7,274 nt of DNA from an uncultured Solirubrobacterales bacterium (GTDB lineage: Bacteria; Actinomycetota; Thermoleophilia; Solirubrobacterales; Solirubrobacteraceae), in assembly GCA_903959665.1 (NCBI GenBank), contig CAJBXY010000043.1, positions 1-7,274 of the forward strand. Direction: 5' to 3'. Shown in pieces: positions 6,163-7,274 of this stretch (position 1 is its first letter; the number at the start of each line of letters is the position of its first letter). Below the pieces are notes generated by a model. That model was not told the DNA's origin. It did not search any database and saw nothing but the letters and a program-made list of their open reading frames with translations. The translations under genes and the position numbers were made by a program.

Positions 6163-6873
6163 ATGGCCAAAGCTGCCGCCAGCGGCACACTCGAAGAGCC
6201 GCAGGTCGAAGCGATGTTCGACCGTATCGCCGGCGTCTACGACCTGATGAACTCGCTGATGACGGCCGGGCTCCACCATCGTTGGCGCCGCCGCGCAGTC
6301 GATCTCGCGCGGGTTGGGCCAGGCAACGACGTTCTCGACGTTGCCAGCGGAACCGGCGACCTTGCGATTGAGTTGTCGGGCCGCGTCGGCGCCGGCGGCA
6401 GTGTGATTGGCTCCGATTTCTCGGAGCAGATGCTCGACCGCGCGCGCGTTAAGGCGCCGCAACTGAAGTGGGAGCAGGCCAACGCCTTGGCGCTCCCCTA
6501 CGAGGCGAATCGCTTTGACGCCGTCACGGTCGGGTTCGGCGCGCGTAACTTTTCCGATCTGGAAGCGGGGCTCGCCGAGATGGTTCGCGTTACGCGCCCC
6601 GGCGGCCGGGTCGTCGTGCTTGAGATCACGACGCCAACGCGGCCGCCACTTTCAACCTTCTTCCGCCTCTGGTTCGATCGGCTCGTGCCGCTGATCGGCC
6701 GCTTCGCCGGGGATCCTGACGCTTACAGCTACCTACCAAGTTCGGTGCGCCGCTTTCCTGACGCTCGCACGCTTGCGATGCGGCTAAGCGAAGCCGGGCT
6801 CGAAGATGTTTCCTACCTGCTGACGGCGGGCGGGATCATCGCGATCCATTCGGGGACCAAGCCGGGCGCCTGA
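6163..6873 (+). CDS. menG: Demethylmenaquinone methyltransferase MenG/UbiE
   Basis: This enzyme C-methylates demethylmenaquinone with S-adenosylmethionine, the last step of menaquinone synthesis. The 236-residue length is usual for the family. Signatures include FDRIAGVYDLMNSLMTAGLH (19-38) with Trp41, the SAM-binding motif LDVASGTGDLA (58-68), an acidic residue after the next strand (SDFSEQML, Asp85), GFGARNFSD (124-132), and VRVTRPGGRVVVLE (141-154), the second UbiE signature. PDAYSYLPSSVRRFPD (185-200) is also typical. I chose ATG 6163; the TTG at 6160 directly before it would add one residue. It sits 10 nt after qcrC and overlaps the prenyl synthase start by one base (TGATG). No ubiquinone genes are visible and the bc complex is of the menaquinol type, so the substrate is probably demethylmenaquinone, by inference. 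Confidence 0.95.
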   Translation: MAKAAASGTLEEPQVEAMFDRIAGVYDLMNSLMTAGLHHRWRRRAVDLARVGPGNDVLDVASGTGDLAIELSGRVGAGGSVIGSDFSEQMLDRARVKAPQLKWEQANALALPYEANRFDAVTVGFGARNFSDLEAGLAEMVRVTRPGGRVVVLEITTPTRPPLSTFFRLWFDRLVPLIGRFAGDPDAYSYLPSSVRRFPDARTLAMRLSEAGLEDVSYLLTAGGIIAIHSGTKPGA

Positions 6874-7274
6874 TGGAAGACGCGGCGCCGCAGACCGGCG
6901 AGCTGGTGATCGCTGGCGGTGAGCATATTCCGCCGCTGCTAAAAGCGATTGAAGAGCGGCTGCAGGACGAAGCCGTTGGTTACGGTGCTCCCTTGCAGCA
7001 GCTCGGAGAGGAGACGATCGCGGCCGGAGGCAAGCGGCTGCGCCCCTTGCTGCTGCTGCTTTGCGCCGGCCCACCGCAGAGCGAAGCGCAGCGTGATGGC
7101 TTGGTTCGCGCCGGAGCTGCGATCGAACTTATCCACAGCGCCACACTCGTTCACGACGACGTTCTCGACCAGGCCGATCTGCGGCGTGGCAAGCCAACCG
7201 TCGTCGCTACCGCCGGCCGCGAGGCAGCGATCTCGACCGGCGACCTGCTCTTTGCGCGAGCCTTTCGGCTGATC
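6873..7274 (+). CDS. Trans-polyprenyl diphosphate synthase (likely long-chain, for the menaquinone side chain), 3'-truncated by window edge
   Basis: The ATG at 6873 shares one base with the menG stop and opens 134 codons to the window end without a stop. The protein shows GGKRLRP (52-58, diphosphate binding), ELIHSATLVHDDVLD with the first Asp-rich motif DDVLD at 95-99, then DLRRGKPTV (102-110) and STGDLLFARAF (121-131). These define the E-isoprenyl diphosphate synthase family, which adds isopentenyl diphosphate units to an allylic primer. The second Asp-rich motif and catalytic C-terminal half lie beyond the window. Five positions before the first Asp is Ala90, with Thr91 at four. Small residues there usually go with long products, as in heptaprenyl or octaprenyl synthases, while short-chain enzymes have aromatic residues. 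Adjacency to menG suggests it makes the menaquinone tail. The family is sure; chain length and symbol (hepT or ispB) are inferred. Confidence 0.93.
   Translation, partial: MEDAAPQTGELVIAGGEHIPPLLKAIEERLQDEAVGYGAPLQQLGEETIAAGGKRLRPLLLLLCAGPPQSEAQRDGLVRAGAAIELIHSATLVHDDVLDQADLRRGKPTVVATAGREAAISTGDLLFARAFRLI

Overview
The window reads as one chromosomal stretch of a GC-rich, respiring bacterium. Every gene is on the + strand and the genes are packed almost end to end. Gene content and order suggest a deep-branching actinobacterium of the Thermoleophilia/Solirubrobacterales type. That placement rests on recalled synteny and base composition, not on a search. I see no mobile element, CRISPR array, tRNA or rRNA.

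Region 1 (1-3834) is a tetrapyrrole block: the 3' part of hemB (porphobilinogen synthase), a fused two-half siroheme-decarboxylase-like protein (AhbA-AhbB type, built from Lrp/AsnC folds), hemL (glutamate-1-semialdehyde aminomutase) and a 187-residue protein of unproven function. Successive genes overlap by 19, 1 and 4 nt, which points to one translationally coupled operon. The 187-residue protein resembles the non-catalytic component I of heptaprenyl diphosphate synthase.

Region 2 (3835-3924) is the only real intergenic gap, 90 bp. It may hold a promoter for what follows.

Region 3 (3925-6152) encodes a menaquinol:cytochrome c oxidoreductase (bc complex) as three genes: a Rieske protein, a short b6-type cytochrome b, and a subunit-IV/cytochrome c fusion. 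This is the Bacillus-like split architecture, not the QcrC-QcrA-QcrB form with a long cytochrome b and diheme QcrC known from mycobacteria. The cytochrome b has Thr where b6-type proteins carry the Cys that binds the extra heme c.

Region 4 (6163-7274) encodes the menaquinone methyltransferase MenG/UbiE and the first 134 codons of a trans-polyprenyl diphosphate synthase with long-chain features. The window ends inside this gene.

Together the genes supply heme precursors, the heme- and FeS-containing bc complex, and the methylated, prenylated quinol that the complex oxidises. The most notable points are the Ahb-type fusion inside a hem operon, the candidate HepS-like small subunit upstream of menG and the prenyl synthase, and the altered heme-c site in cytochrome b.
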